The notes: a model not told the origin generated them from the sequence alone. 64,000 nt of DNA from Corynebacterium kroppenstedtii (GCF_016894245.1 NZ_CP069792.1:930001-994000), one strand, 5' to 3'. Positions 1-9,426 are shown, counted from the stretch's first letter. Numbers and translations are program-made.

Positions 1-1196
1 TGCCAAAACGACGCAATCGTCCCCGGATAACCGCAAGCCACAACGGAATCCAAGCCACCAATGTCCACCCCGAGCTCCAAGGCATTGGTGGTCGCCACCC
101 CCAGCAGCTTTCCATTGTCCAAATCGTGTTCCAGCTTCCTGCGGTCCTCCGCGAGGTAGCCAGCACGATAAGCAGCTATCCTCGCACCATCCTCGGGGCG
201 TCCCAACCGCCCCAGTGCCTCCGCCGCCCGGGCAGCGACCGTCTCAGCCGATCGACGCGACCGCACAAATGTCAAGGTTCGCGCACCCTGCGCAACAAGA
301 TTCGCCATCACGTCGGCAGCCTCTTGCGTTGCGGGTTTGCGCACAGGCGCCCCATGCTCACCCTCTATGTCGGGAAGGAAACTCGGCTCCCACAACACCA
401 CCGTCCGCTCTCCGGCGGGAGAAGCGTCGTCAGTGACCTCCACGAAATCATCAGCACCATGACCACACAGCCGAGACGCATGAACCGCAGGACGCGACGC
501 CGTCGCACTCGCCATCACAAACACCGGAGAAGCGCCATACGCCCTGGCCAGACGGTCAAGACGTCGCAAAACAAGAGAAACATGGGCGCCAAACATACCG
601 CGGTACGCATGACACTCATCCACAACGATGTACCGTAGGTTGCGCAACAATCGCCCCCACCGCGCATGTGCACCCAGCACCGACAGCTGCACCATATCCG
701 GGTTGGTGAAAACCCACTGCACACTATCCCGAATAGCGCGCCGGGCCTCCGGCGGTGTGTCACCGTCGTAGCCACCGATACTGACACCCCGCAGCGAACC
801 AACTTCACGCGTCATCTCCGCCACATGAGCCAATTGGTCATTCGCCAGTGCCTTCGTCGGGGTCAAATATAGGGCGGTCGCGTTCTTCTTCTCAGCAAGA
901 GTGGTCAGAATCGGCATCTGGTAACCCAGAGACTTTCCCGACGAGGTTCCCGTCGCCACTACCGTGTCATGCCCCTCCCACAGAGCATTGGCGACGCGCA
1001 CCTGGTGGGCCCACGGCCGCGCAATGCCCTGGTCAACGAGGTGGTCGCGGAAATCCCGGGGTAGCCACGACGGCCAATCCCCATGCCGGCCCTTACGTGC
1101 CGGAAGAGTCTCGGTGTGAAGGATTTCGGAGCGAGGAAACGTTGTGCGGATACTCTCCAGGAGCTCCTCGCCGAAATTATTGGGGTGTGCTACCAC
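1..1196 (-). CDS. DEAD/DEAH-box helicase, N-terminal part (3' end beyond window)
   Basis: Superfamily 2 ATP-dependent helicase that unwinds nucleic acid. Translating the minus strand from a GTG at 1196 gives an open frame to the window edge. The motifs run in order: Walker A GTSSGKS, motif Ia TPTKALANDQ, a DECH box (VDECHAY), motif III MASATA, and a motif V-like ATNALELGVDIGGLD that opens the second RecA domain. The order fits the large actinobacterial helicases that carry a C-terminal DUF1998 region, but that part is outside the window. An in-frame TAG, the stop of the upstream cutinase-like gene, lies 9 nt before the GTG, so GTG 1196 is the first possible start. The tight spacing suggests co-transcription with the cutinase-like gene. 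The ribosome site (GAGG, 14 nt away) is weak, so a downstream start is possible. Confidence 0.85.
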   Translation of the reverse strand, partial: MVAHPNNFGEELLESIRTTFPRSEILHTETLPARKGRHGDWPSWLPRDFRDHLVDQGIARPWAHQVRVANALWEGHDTVVATGTSSGKSLGYQMPILTTLAEKKNATALYLTPTKALANDQLAHVAEMTREVGSLRGVSIGGYDGDTPPEARRAIRDSVQWVFTNPDMVQLSVLGAHARWGRLLRNLRYIVVDECHAYRGMFGAHVSLVLRRLDRLARAYGASPVFVMASATASRPAVHASRLCGHGADDFVEVTDDASPAGERTVVLWEPSFLPDIEGEHGAPVRKPATQEAADVMANLVAQGARTLTFVRSRRSAETVAARAAEALGRLGRPEDGARIAAYRAGYLAEDRRKLEHDLDNGKLLGVATTNALELGVDIGGLDSVVACGYPGTIASFW

Positions 1197-1205
1197 TTTT
1201 GTGCG

Positions 1206-2087
1206 CTATGCCTCGTGCTGTTTGATGAAGCCAATGGCAGGAATTAGGTTGTGCGGGAAATAGTAGTTGTAGGCATGGACCGATCCGCCTTCCCTGCGGC
1301 TGGATTCCTGGGCGATAACGTTGGAAATCGTCGGAGGATCAAGTTTAGAAACGATCGCTGGAATATCTATCTGTCCTCTGAGCAGGGCGACGTCGGCTGC
1401 TTGGTCGCCGAGAACGTGGTGGAGTAATTCAGGTGCTGATGCTGACGTATCGCACGCGAAGTCCTTGGCATCACAGATTTCCATGACTTTGCTTGATTGG
1501 TCGCCATAATCTAGTGGCTTGAAAAGAGGTTTGTCGTCTAGCGGAGCGGTTCCAATGTTAGTAACCCCATGAGTTTGTCGAACGGGGTTACCTTGCATGA
1601 CTGAGGACCCAAGCTGTTCTTTGCTAATGGGGCCATTCCCCTGCGCAATGGAATTGACGAGGTGAGCAGCAACATCGGCCCCCTCAGAATATCCGTAGAA
1701 ATGGAAGCGCGTGTGCGGGCATTGGGAGTCAATTTTTTTAATAAGCTTCTTCGCCTGCGATATTCCGCTATCTCGCGTTTCCCGGTAAGTCTCCAGATTG
1801 GTGGTTAAGACGGAATCGTAGGGCAGCGTATACACCTTGTTATTCGCATGTGATAGCCCGAAATACTGCGGAATATCCGTGTAATGAGGAAGCTCTGCCG
1901 GATACAGGCTGGAGTTTGAACCCATGGGCGCCATGTAGATAGTTGCGTTCGCGGGACATGAATTCGACAGCGAGGTCGGGAGGGTGGGCTGAGCAGCTGC
2001 GGTGGCTGAGGATGCGGAAATGACTGCAAGACCCGTAATGGCTACTGATGTGGCCGAGGCTGCAAGTCGCCTTAGCGAGGGGAGCAA
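1206..2087 (-). CDS. Secreted cutinase-like serine esterase
   Basis: Alpha/beta hydrolase of the cutinase family, expected to cleave ester bonds in lipids outside the cell. The nucleophile elbow is GYSEGA with Ser about residue 134. The family's Asp motif appears as ICDAKDFACD, and the catalytic His is probably in SVHAYNYY near the C-terminus. A signal peptide is visible (LRRLAAS, then an Ala/Ser-rich core ending in ATAAAQ). I chose TTG 2087 because a GAAAGG site lies 7 nt upstream and the signal peptide then starts correctly. An in-frame GTG at 2102 and an ATG at 2183 also exist, but the ATG adds an odd Cys-rich leader and lies upstream of a TATCTT -10-like box. The helicase gene follows after 9 nt. 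Confidence 0.85.
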   Translation of the reverse strand: MLPSLRRLAASATSVAITGLAVISASSATAAAQPTLPTSLSNSCPANATIYMAPMGSNSSLYPAELPHYTDIPQYFGLSHANNKVYTLPYDSVLTTNLETYRETRDSGISQAKKLIKKIDSQCPHTRFHFYGYSEGADVAAHLVNSIAQGNGPISKEQLGSSVMQGNPVRQTHGVTNIGTAPLDDKPLFKPLDYGDQSSKVMEICDAKDFACDTSASAPELLHHVLGDQAADVALLRGQIDIPAIVSKLDPPTISNVIAQESSRREGGSVHAYNYYFPHNLIPAIGFIKQHEA

Positions 2088-2290
2088 GGGAATGCCTTTC
2101 ACTAGCACGACAATCGTCGTTGAACTGCGACAAAGATAGTGTGGACTACACCGATGCGCGCATGACATCGACGCACGCTGCACCGATGTTCGAGCTACAT
2201 CTTAGTGCTACGAAGCGACCACTTTGTTTCATGGGGCCGTGGCGTAGCAGCCCCGCTAGGGAAACCGTGCGGCCTCAAGCCTTTCGACCG

Positions 2291-4144
2291 CTAGTCCTTG
2301 AAATACTCGGATACGATGTTCGCCGCATCGGCCGCGTTACCGGCAAGAACACCGTGGCTGTAACCCTTGAAGGTGTGCAAAGTGCCGCCCATGGCGTCAC
2401 GCATCTCGGGAGCGCCGTGAGGTGTCACCGCCGTGTCCTTGTCGTAGCCCAGGTTGAGCGGTTTGACGGCCAATTTATCCCCATTGACCTTCATGATCGG
2501 TTTGTTATGGGGCCACCCGTCGCATTCCTGCCCGCTGGCGATCATTTGGTCCACGGCGACGAATTGATCCCCACCGATGTACTGGTTAATCAGCGAAGGA
2601 ATATATTCACTCCGAGCCGGAGGGTTGGCATTTTCATTGCACATGATGGCTTGGTTCACCAGCCCCATTTGGATTTGCTGCATAAAGATGTTCTTTAGCA
2701 TCTCATCCTCGGCATCGCTTTCTTCCGAATCAGAGTCATCCGCTTCCTCTGCCTTCTTCTTGGCCATTTCCTCTAACTTGGCCAGCTCAGGTGTTCGCTC
2801 CTTTTCCTTCTCCACCAAGATTTCATCGAGCGGCTTGATGGGGTCTGAGGAAGCGCTTTCTGCAATTGCAGCCGCGGTATCTGGCCACGATTGCTGCGAA
2901 TACAGAGCTTCATCCAGCGGAGAAAGTGCTTGCTGAGCGCCGAATCGCTTCAAAAGGTCAAACGACTCGGTGAATGTGTGCGATCTCCAGTAGACATAGT
3001 CGACGGCACTCAACAGCTTGACGGCACTGTCGGCGTAGTCGTCGGGCACGGCGCTCACGTCGTCGCGGTGGGCTGGCGGCGGCGTCAGCGGAGGAGTCAC
3101 GTTGTATGTCGCTTTAATCACCCGAGTGAAAGATTTGTACACCTCGCGAGGCGTCTTTCCTAAGTGATATTTATCGTCATTCTGAGCAGTCCAATCGAAG
3201 AAAGCATTCATCGCTTCTTTTCGGATTGTGATGCGGCTCCCACCGAGCCCGAACCATGCGTCATTAGGCGACATGCTGGAATCGAGCACCATTTTGTTGG
3301 TGTGCTCGGGGAACAATGTGGCGTAGGTCGCCATGAGAAGGCCCCCGTATGACACCCCGTAAAGATTGAGCTTGTCTTCGCCCAGGGCTTTCCGCGCTTC
3401 CTCCAGGTCACGCGCCGTGTTTTCGGTGTTGATGGTATCGGCATACCCGGGCTGCGTACGCTGGCACGCCCGGTACAGGTTGCCCCCGCCGGGAACGAGC
3501 GATTCCAGTAAGCCTTCGTCACATTCGAGTGGGGTGCCAAAGGTCAGCCCTCGTGGTTCGACGGCAACCAGGTCATAGTGCTCAAGCACGTCGGTAGGCA
3601 TCTGAATATGCCCGGTACTCTTGTTTTGCGGCGCCTTGTCAGTGAACATCGCGAGCGCGTCGAGCCCCGGTCCACCAATATTCCCTGCGATAGTGCCCTT
3701 CTTGGTCCCTTTGGCCGGGATCTTGCTCATCGTGAGCTCGATCTTTCCGACGTCGGGGTAGGCGTAGTCCTTGGGGACGGTGATGGTGGCGCATTGTGCT
3801 CGCTCGACTGTCATGCTGCCGGGCGGGCACGGCCCCCACTTCAGCTTTTGAGCTTCGTGATTGTCCTCGGGCTTCGCCGTATCCGACGTTCCATCCGACG
3901 ACGGCGCATCCGACGACGCTCCATCCGACGGCATAGCCGGCTCGGTTGCGGAATCCTGCGGTGTGGGATGCGGGTACGGGCCAGCGTGCGCGAGGCCGGG
4001 CGCGGAAAGAGTGAGCGTCGCAGCCATCACGGTGGCGGCGATTGTTTTGGATGGGACGGTGCCGGGAAAACCAGGAAAACCAGGTTTCCGGTGCGTGGAC
4101 CGTCGCTGGTTAAAGCGTGCGTACGGGCTGCGGTGCGTTGTCAT
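2291..4144 (-). CDS. Secreted TAP-like alpha/beta hydrolase (tripeptidyl aminopeptidase family)
   Basis: Exported serine hydrolase or peptidase of the S33/TAP group. After a long basic N-region and a hydrophobic segment ending GLAHA, a low-complexity Ser/Asp/Ala/Pro linker leads to LKWGPCP. The substrate-pocket motif GNIGGPG and the nucleophile GVSYGG (Ser about 265) follow. A Lys/Glu/Asp-rich insertion sits at about 440-480. The C-terminal TAP domain ends in CDGWP...AVTPHGAPEMRDAMGG and the likely catalytic His in YSHGVL. It is clearly a paralogue of the gene at 39519-41120. ATG 4144 is preferred because GAAAG lies 7 nt upstream; an in-frame ATG at 4210 would add 22 residues and has GAGGGAG about 12 nt away. 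Whether the substrate is peptide or ester cannot be told from sequence. Confidence 0.85.
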   Translation of the reverse strand: MTTHRSPYARFNQRRSTHRKPGFPGFPGTVPSKTIAATVMAATLTLSAPGLAHAGPYPHPTPQDSATEPAMPSDGASSDAPSSDGTSDTAKPEDNHEAQKLKWGPCPPGSMTVERAQCATITVPKDYAYPDVGKIELTMSKIPAKGTKKGTIAGNIGGPGLDALAMFTDKAPQNKSTGHIQMPTDVLEHYDLVAVEPRGLTFGTPLECDEGLLESLVPGGGNLYRACQRTQPGYADTINTENTARDLEEARKALGEDKLNLYGVSYGGLLMATYATLFPEHTNKMVLDSSMSPNDAWFGLGGSRITIRKEAMNAFFDWTAQNDDKYHLGKTPREVYKSFTRVIKATYNVTPPLTPPPAHRDDVSAVPDDYADSAVKLLSAVDYVYWRSHTFTESFDLLKRFGAQQALSPLDEALYSQQSWPDTAAAIAESASSDPIKPLDEILVEKEKERTPELAKLEEMAKKKAEEADDSDSEESDAEDEMLKNIFMQQIQMGLVNQAIMCNENANPPARSEYIPSLINQYIGGDQFVAVDQMIASGQECDGWPHNKPIMKVNGDKLAVKPLNLGYDKDTAVTPHGAPEMRDAMGGTLHTFKGYSHGVLAGNAADAANIVSEYFKD

Positions 4145-4447
4145 AGGGGAGCTTTCGGATAAGGGGGAGAGGAGCGGACGGGGAGAGCGCCAGAGCCATT
4201 TACTCAGCATGGCTGCATTAAGCTCCCTCGAGCATAGTAAAAATAATGATCAATGGGGAGGGTTTGTCAGCAGTTGCGTCGTCAATAAACCGCCCCTCCC
4301 CGCCATGACCTGCCCCTTTCGTCGGGAGTGATGACTATCTGTAGCCAGACGTGGCTGCTTTGAAATAGATCGAGTACGCTTGATCTTCGACGATAATCGT
4401 TGAGTTTGGTTGTCGTTTTGCTGCACGATAGAAATTGGGTACAAGGT
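4145..4447. promoter_or_regulatory. Divergent intergenic region: TAP-like hydrolase / cspA
   Basis: About 300 bases between two divergent genes. It must hold the cspA promoter and 5' leader and the promoter of the minus-strand hydrolase. It becomes AT-rich at 4235-4270. I see no further gene and no clear operator. The alternative hydrolase start (4210) would take up part of it. Confidence 0.5.
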
Positions 4448-4651
4448 ATGGCACAGGGAACTGTGAAGTGGTTCAACGCGGAGAAGGGCTTCGGCTTCAT
4501 CGCTCCGGAAGACGGCTCGCAGGACGTCTTCGTCCACTACACGGAGATCCAGGGAAGCGGCTTCCGCACCTTGGAGGAGAATCAGAAGGTCGAGTTCGAG
4601 ATTGGTGAAGGTGCTAAGGGCCCTCAGGCTCAGCAGGTTCGCGCTCTCTAA
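4448..4651 (+). CDS. cspA: Cold-shock protein CspA
   Basis: Single cold-shock domain of 67 residues, an RNA/single-stranded DNA chaperone of the cytoplasm. RNP1 is seen as KGFGFI and RNP2 as DVFVHY, after the family opening [14 protein letters not shown] 4448 gives the standard N-terminus (MAQGTVKWF); the longer in-frame upstream reading does not look like family sequence. A strong hairpin terminator follows, so the gene is probably monocistronic. In other corynebacteria cspA also sits divergent from a DEAD/DEAH helicase and before topA, and here the two secreted hydrolases lie between cspA and the helicase. Confidence 0.95.
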   Translation: MAQGTVKWFNAEKGFGFIAPEDGSQDVFVHYTEIQGSGFRTLEENQKVEFEIGEGAKGPQAQQVRAL

Positions 4652-4720
4652 GAACTCACTAGTAAGTCCTCATCGGATCACTGCCATTACTGATGGCGTG
4701 CGATGTCGACTATAAAAATC

Positions 4721-4758
4721 AGCCCTTCCACTGGTTGTCATCGGTGGAAGGGCTTTTT
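4721..4758 (+). terminator. Rho-independent terminator of cspA
   Basis: A perfect 11-bp inverted repeat, AGCCCTTCCAC (4721-4731) with GTGGAAGGGCT (4744-4754), has a 12-nt loop and is followed directly by a T run. It lies 69 nt after the cspA stop. Confidence 0.9.
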
Positions 4759-5065
4759 ACCCCCTTTACGTGATTTGCATATGTAATTTTGCGTTTGTCT
4801 ATGGTGCATGGTCTAAGGTGACACGGAAACACCCAAGTGTGATGTTTAAGTAGATATCGTGTTGCTTATCTGGAGCGGTGGTGCCCAGTCTGTGCCATGT
4901 GGGTTCATGCGCGATTCGGTGGTTGGATCGGTCTGTCGTGGTCAGTTCATGGTGAGGTGTGTGGCCTAGCTTTGGTTCGGAACAATGTGAACAATGTGAT
5001 GGGCTTGTGTGAAGGGAAGGCGAGAACCCAACGTGGCAGCATCTGGTAGCGCCGAAGGAGACGGT
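4759..5065. other. Gap upstream of topA
   Basis: No gene is seen. A 9-bp tandem repeat of AACAATGTG lies at 4981-4998. The topA promoter should be here but no convincing -35/-10 pair stands out. Possible earlier topA starts (GTG 5009 and GTG 5033) lie at its right end. Confidence 0.4.
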
Positions 5066-8044
5066 GTGAAACGGCTGGTCATTGTGGAGTCGGCGACGAA
5101 GGCTCGAAAGATACAGCCGTACCTCGGCTCGGATTACATTGTTGAGGCCTCCGTGGGCCATATCCGCGACCTGCCGAGGGGTGCAGCCGATGTGCCTGCG
5201 AAGTATAAGAAGAAATCGTGGGCCCGTTTGGGCGTCGACGTTGAGAACGACTTCGCTCCCCTTTATGTGGTTAACCAGGACAAAAAGAAGAAAGTTGCGG
5301 ACCTCAAAGCCAAGCTGAAGCAGGTTGATGAGCTCTATCTGGCCACAGACCCCGACCGCGAGGGCGAAGCCATTGCCTGGCACCTTCTGCAGGTGCTGAA
5401 GCCCAAGGTGCCGGTGCGCCGCATGGTGTTCCACGAGATCACGAAGCCGGCGATCCTGGAAGCGGCCAAACATACCCGTGAGCTTGATCAGAACCTGGTT
5501 AATGCCCAGGAGACCCGTCGTGTGCTGGACCGGTTGTACGGGTACGAGATTTCCCCGGTGCTGTGGAAGAAGGTGATGCCGCGGCTGTCCGCCGGTCGGG
5601 TGCAGTCGGTGGCTACGCGCGTCATTGTGGAGCGTGAGCGGGATCGTATCGCTTTTACCTCCGCCGATTATTGGGATTTGACGGGGACGTTTGCTCTTCG
5701 TTCGGGTGCCGACGCTGGTACGCCGGGTTCCTCCACCGCGGGCTCTTCCACTGCCTCGGGCGAACCTCGCTCCTTCCCCGCTCGGCTGGCGGAAATCGAT
5801 GGTCAGCGCGTCGCCCAGGGCCGGGACTTTAACGACGACGGCCAGCTGACGTCGAAGGCCGTCGCTCTCGACGAAAAAGCCGCCAAGGATCTGGCCGGCC
5901 AGTTGTCGGGCGCGGCGATGTCGGTGCGGTCCGTCGAGGAGAAGCCGTACACAAGGCGCCCGTATCCTCCGTTTATGACCTCGACGCTCCAGCAGGAGGC
6001 CGGCCGCAAGCTGCATTACACTTCTGAGCGGACGATGCGCATCGCGCAGCGCTTGTATGAGAACGGCCACATTACGTATATGCGTACGGACTCGACGACA
6101 TTGTCGGAGTCGGGCATTAATGCTGCTCGCGCGCAGGCCAGAGAGCTGTACGGGGCGAAGTACGTCGCGAGTGCCCCGCGTCAGTATTCCCGCAAAGTGA
6201 AGAACTCGCAGGAGGCTCACGAGGCTATTCGCCCTGCTGGTGAGTCTTTCGCTACTCCGGGCCAGTTGGGTGGCCAGCTGGACGCGGAGGAATTCAAGCT
6301 CTACGAGCTGATTTGGCAGCGGACGGTCGCGTCGCAAATGGCCGACGCGAAGGGCACGTCGATGAAGGTGTTCGTCGCGGGCGAGTCCACGGACGGCCGC
6401 GATTGCGTCTTCACGGCGACGGGCCGCACCATCACTTTCCCCGGTTTCTTGAAGGCTTATGTGGAGGTATCTCGCACTGCCGACGGCCGCAATGTTGCCG
6501 ACGACGCGGAGAAGCGGTTGCCTGTCTTGTCTGAGGGGCAGGGGTTGACCGCTACCGACGTCGAGGCTGATGGCCACTCGACTACTCCGCCGGCTCGTTA
6601 CACTGAGGCGAGCTTGGTGAAGAAGATGGAGGACCTGGGGATCGGCCGCCCGTCGACGTATGCGTCGATTATTAAGACGATCCAGGATCGCGGCTACGTG
6701 TATTCGCGTGGGAACGCGCTGGTGCCGTCGTGGGTGGCGTTTGCCGTTGTTGGGCTCCTTGAGCAGAACTTCGGTTCGCTGATTGATTACGATTTCACGT
6801 CGTCAATGGAGGATGTGCTGGACTCTATCGCGAATGGTTCTGAGGATCGTTCGCACTGGTTAGAGGGCTTCTATTATGGCGACGACGGTGCGTCGAGCGC
6901 GAAGGCGGAGACGATTGCCCGCCTGGGTGGTTTGAAGCACCTTGTCGGCGGCAACCTGGAGACCATTGATGCCCGCGCGGTGAACTCGCTTCATATGTTT
7001 GATGACGAGGATGGCAATCCCATTGTTGTGCGCGTAGGCCGTTATGGGCCGTACTTGGAGCGCACGCGCGCGGGTAGTGATGAGCCCCAGCGGGCTAATC
7101 TGCCTGACACAGTGACCCCGGATGAGCTGGACCTTGCGTTGGCAGAAAAGCTTTTAGCGACGCCACCGACGGGGCGTGAGCTCGGGGAGAACCCCGATAA
7201 TGGCCGGATGGTTGTGGCGAAAGAGGGCCGGTATGGTCCGTACGTCACGGAACTTGTTCGTGATGATGAGCGGGAGAAGGCCGAGGCGAAAGCCTTGGAG
7301 ACCGTGGACGCCGAGTGGGATGCCGATGATGAGGCCCGCAAGGCAGAGGGCAAGAAGCCGCTGAACCGTGAGACGAAGACGGCGGCGAAGAAGCGCGAGA
7401 AGCGTGTTAACGAGCTGGTCACGGAGATGTTGAAGCCGAAGACGGCGTCGTTGTTTAGCAGCATGGAGCCGTCGACGGTGACGCTGGATGAGGCGTTGAA
7501 GCTGATGAGTTTGCCCCGCGAAGTCGGTGTGGATCCGTCGGACGGTGAGGTTATTACTGCTCAGAATGGGCGGTACGGTCCGTACTTGAAGAAGGGGACA
7601 GATTCGCGTTCCTTGGCTGATGAGGAGCAGATTTTCACTGTTACTCTCGACGAGGCGCGCCGTATCTATGCCGAGCCGAAGCGCCGTGGGCGTGCTGCGG
7701 CGAAACCTCCGCTGAAGCAGCTGGGCGATAATGACGTCTCGGGCAAGCCGATGACCGTCAAGGAGGGCCGTTTTGGCCCGTATGTGACGGATGGCGAGAC
7801 TAACGCGAGCTTGCGTCGTGGTGATACGCCCGAGGCCATGACGGATGCCCGGGCGTGCGAGTTGTTGTCGGAGCGACGTGCCAAGGAAGCCGCTAATGGT
7901 GGCGCGAAGAAGAAGTCTTCGAAGAAAGGCACGAGGAAGTCGACGAAGAAGTCGGGCCGGAAGTCCACCTCTAAGGCGTCCAAGAAAACGTCGAAGAAGT
8001 CGACCGCGAAGAAATCAACGACCAAGAAAACGGTGAAGTCGTAG
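5066..8044 (+). CDS. topA: DNA topoisomerase I (type IA)
   Basis: Relaxes negative supercoils by cutting one strand. The TOPRIM domain opens with LVIVESATKAR and contains the acidic metal site DPDREGEAIAWH. The catalytic Tyr is in YMRTDSTTLS (about residue 338). Repeated GRYGPY segments (about residues 660-900) are the characteristic actinobacterial C-terminal repeats, and a Lys/Ser/Thr-rich tail of about 45 residues ends the protein, as is usual in actinobacteria. GTG 5066 has AAGGAG 5 nt upstream. GTG 5033 (MAASGSAEGDG leader) and GTG 5009 are in frame and remain possible, because mycobacterial and corynebacterial homologues often carry a short N-terminal extension. The small membrane protein gene follows after about 55 nt. 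Confidence 0.97.
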   Translation: MKRLVIVESATKARKIQPYLGSDYIVEASVGHIRDLPRGAADVPAKYKKKSWARLGVDVENDFAPLYVVNQDKKKKVADLKAKLKQVDELYLATDPDREGEAIAWHLLQVLKPKVPVRRMVFHEITKPAILEAAKHTRELDQNLVNAQETRRVLDRLYGYEISPVLWKKVMPRLSAGRVQSVATRVIVERERDRIAFTSADYWDLTGTFALRSGADAGTPGSSTAGSSTASGEPRSFPARLAEIDGQRVAQGRDFNDDGQLTSKAVALDEKAAKDLAGQLSGAAMSVRSVEEKPYTRRPYPPFMTSTLQQEAGRKLHYTSERTMRIAQRLYENGHITYMRTDSTTLSESGINAARAQARELYGAKYVASAPRQYSRKVKNSQEAHEAIRPAGESFATPGQLGGQLDAEEFKLYELIWQRTVASQMADAKGTSMKVFVAGESTDGRDCVFTATGRTITFPGFLKAYVEVSRTADGRNVADDAEKRLPVLSEGQGLTATDVEADGHSTTPPARYTEASLVKKMEDLGIGRPSTYASIIKTIQDRGYVYSRGNALVPSWVAFAVVGLLEQNFGSLIDYDFTSSMEDVLDSIANGSEDRSHWLEGFYYGDDGASSAKAETIARLGGLKHLVGGNLETIDARAVNSLHMFDDEDGNPIVVRVGRYGPYLERTRAGSDEPQRANLPDTVTPDELDLALAEKLLATPPTGRELGENPDNGRMVVAKEGRYGPYVTELVRDDEREKAEAKALETVDAEWDADDEARKAEGKKPLNRETKTAAKKREKRVNELVTEMLKPKTASLFSSMEPSTVTLDEALKLMSLPREVGVDPSDGEVITAQNGRYGPYLKKGTDSRSLADEEQIFTVTLDEARRIYAEPKRRGRAAAKPPLKQLGDNDVSGKPMTVKEGRFGPYVTDGETNASLRRGDTPEAMTDARACELLSERRAKEAANGGAKKKSSKKGTRKSTKKSGRKSTSKASKKTSKKSTAKKSTTKKTVKS

Positions 8045-8098
8045 ATCCGCAACCGCTAAGGTGAACACCCCGTGTCGTCGGCCAGGGAAGGGAACTCC

Positions 8099-8428
8099 AT
8101 GACGCACCGCATGAAGAAGCTCATCTTCGTGATATTTTATCTCGTCCTCGCGTGCGTGACGTTGGCGGACACCGATAGCTGGACGTCCGGCACAGCATGG
8201 TTGGTGTATGTTAGCTTCGCGTTTTTCGTAGCCTACCTCGTACTGGGGTTCTGGGGCTCCCGGTGGGGCACCGACCCAGACTTCAAACCTGATCTCACCG
8301 CCGACGATATTGCGTATATCACCAAGGTGCGGGAGAAGAAAGACCATGTCGCCGCGGTGAAAGCTCTGCGGGAGCGTTACCCGCGGCTGACGCTAACCAA
8401 CGCTAACGACATGGTGAAATCTCTATGA
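8099..8428 (+). CDS. Small two-helix membrane protein with L7/L12-CTD-like tail
   Basis: About 109 residues. Two hydrophobic helices occupy roughly residues 8-25 and 35-55. A cytoplasmic tail follows, whose last segment (HVAAVKALRERYPRLTLTNA) resembles the alpha-helical pattern of ribosomal L7/L12 C-terminal domains (AVKAVRE..GLGLKEAKDLV). That resemblance is from memory of the family and needs a profile search. I chose ATG 8099 because AGGGAAGGGA lies 5 nt upstream; GTG 8072 is also open. Its last 6 bases overlap the convergent lipase gene. Function unknown. Confidence 0.7.
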   Translation: MTHRMKKLIFVIFYLVLACVTLADTDSWTSGTAWLVYVSFAFFVAYLVLGFWGSRWGTDPDFKPDLTADDIAYITKVREKKDHVAAVKALRERYPRLTLTNANDMVKSL

Positions 8429-9379
8429 CGTGCACTGCACGGCACGCCCGGAGAGCGCATGGTCGACAAGCTTGTGGCTTGGCGCTTTATCCCGCATGTC
8501 GTCGTGGCTGTAGTAGAGGCCGACGCGGCACACGTCTTGGATCATGACGTTCTGCACGGTCGCCCCGGGCCCGGCGGTGAGGTAGCCGGCCCGCGGTGGC
8601 GTTGACGCAATGTCGGTTTCGGTGGCAATAACTGTGTAATCGACCCCGGGCTCGGTGTCCGGGATGCTGTTGAGGTGCGCAACGACGTCAGAGTCGGTGA
8701 CTTGCTGCATGGGGGCGGTACCCAGAATGTTGTTGCCCGCGGTGCTCAGCAGTGGGTCGCGGTTCGGCTGGAGAGCGGAGACACCGAGTTCCGTCGTTCC
8801 GTGGTTGGTGCCGGATAGGGTGACGACGTGCGAGACCTGCTCGGCGCCGTATTCATTGAGCATCATGCGGGTTATCGCCCCGCCTTGCGAGTGGGCGACA
8901 ATATCGACTGTCCCGGAAGCCGCCCCGGCGTCGGTATTGGTGGCGACATTGTGCACGAAGTCGTGGAGCTGGTCAGTGGAGGCGTACATGTCTCCCAGGC
9001 CACCCGCGGGGTGCGTGGTGACCGCACCCTTAATTTTCATGGCTTTCCCGCTGATCGAGCTGTTATCTATGCCGTAGGTGAGGGAGTAGACGCAGTAACC
9101 GCGGTCGTGCAGGTAGGTTCCTAGTGGTGCCATGTCGTGTGCTCCGGCCCACGTTCCGGGGACAAGGACGACGGGGTTGGGGTGCTCTGGCGCGGACACA
9201 CAGGTGGGGTCGTTCCCCCAGTCGAACTTTTCGACGGTGGGCGCGCTGCCCAGGTAGTGGGACGGTTTTGGCGTTGCGGTCTGCGCGTCACCGGCGAGTG
9301 CAGGTGCCGGGGATATAGAAACTAACGCTGCGGCGAGGGCGCCTGCGACGCTGGTCGCAAGGGCATGCGTGAGTGACAT
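8423..9379 (-). CDS. Secreted lipase (class 2 / alpha-beta hydrolase)
   Basis: Exported triacylglycerol lipase-like enzyme of 318 residues. The signal peptide ends around APALAG (residue 30). The oxyanion-hole motif VLVPGTWAG and the nucleophile elbow AHSQGG (Ser164) are clear. A two-Cys pattern near the C-terminus (DVCR...VQCT) could form a disulfide, and the probable catalytic His is in LYYSHDDM. Corynebacteria have several paralogues of this family. It lies downstream of the GH1 glucosidase gene on the same strand with a 142-nt gap, so it probably has its own promoter. A GA-rich short tandem repeat sits just upstream of the start. Confidence 0.88.
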   Translation of the reverse strand: MSLTHALATSVAGALAAALVSISPAPALAGDAQTATPKPSHYLGSAPTVEKFDWGNDPTCVSAPEHPNPVVLVPGTWAGAHDMAPLGTYLHDRGYCVYSLTYGIDNSSISGKAMKIKGAVTTHPAGGLGDMYASTDQLHDFVHNVATNTDAGAASGTVDIVAHSQGGAITRMMLNEYGAEQVSHVVTLSGTNHGTTELGVSALQPNRDPLLSTAGNNILGTAPMQQVTDSDVVAHLNSIPDTEPGVDYTVIATETDIASTPPRAGYLTAGPGATVQNVMIQDVCRVGLYYSHDDMRDKAPSHKLVDHALSGRAVQCTS

Positions 9380-9395
9380 GGGGTTTGTCGCTTTC

Positions 9396-9426
9396 AGGAG
9401 GATGGGAGGATGGGAGGACGGGAGGT
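9396..9426. repeat. Short tandem repeat, 8-bp unit AGGATGGG
   Basis: About three and a half copies of an 8-bp unit (AGGATGGG, the last read AGGACGGG) lie 17-47 nt upstream of the lipase start. Copy number at such a site could vary and might alter promoter or leader spacing; that is inference. Confidence 0.7.

Noticed and set aside
126..1225. Plus-strand ORFs over the first kilobase (170, 97, 68 and 125 codons)
   Set aside because: They are antisense to the helicase frame, which carries clear motifs; the products are Arg/His/Pro-rich and match no family.
4799..6577. 592-codon minus-strand ORF opposite topA
   Set aside because: It mirrors the high-GC third positions of topA; its product is rich in Arg, His and Leu, and topA has the real motifs.
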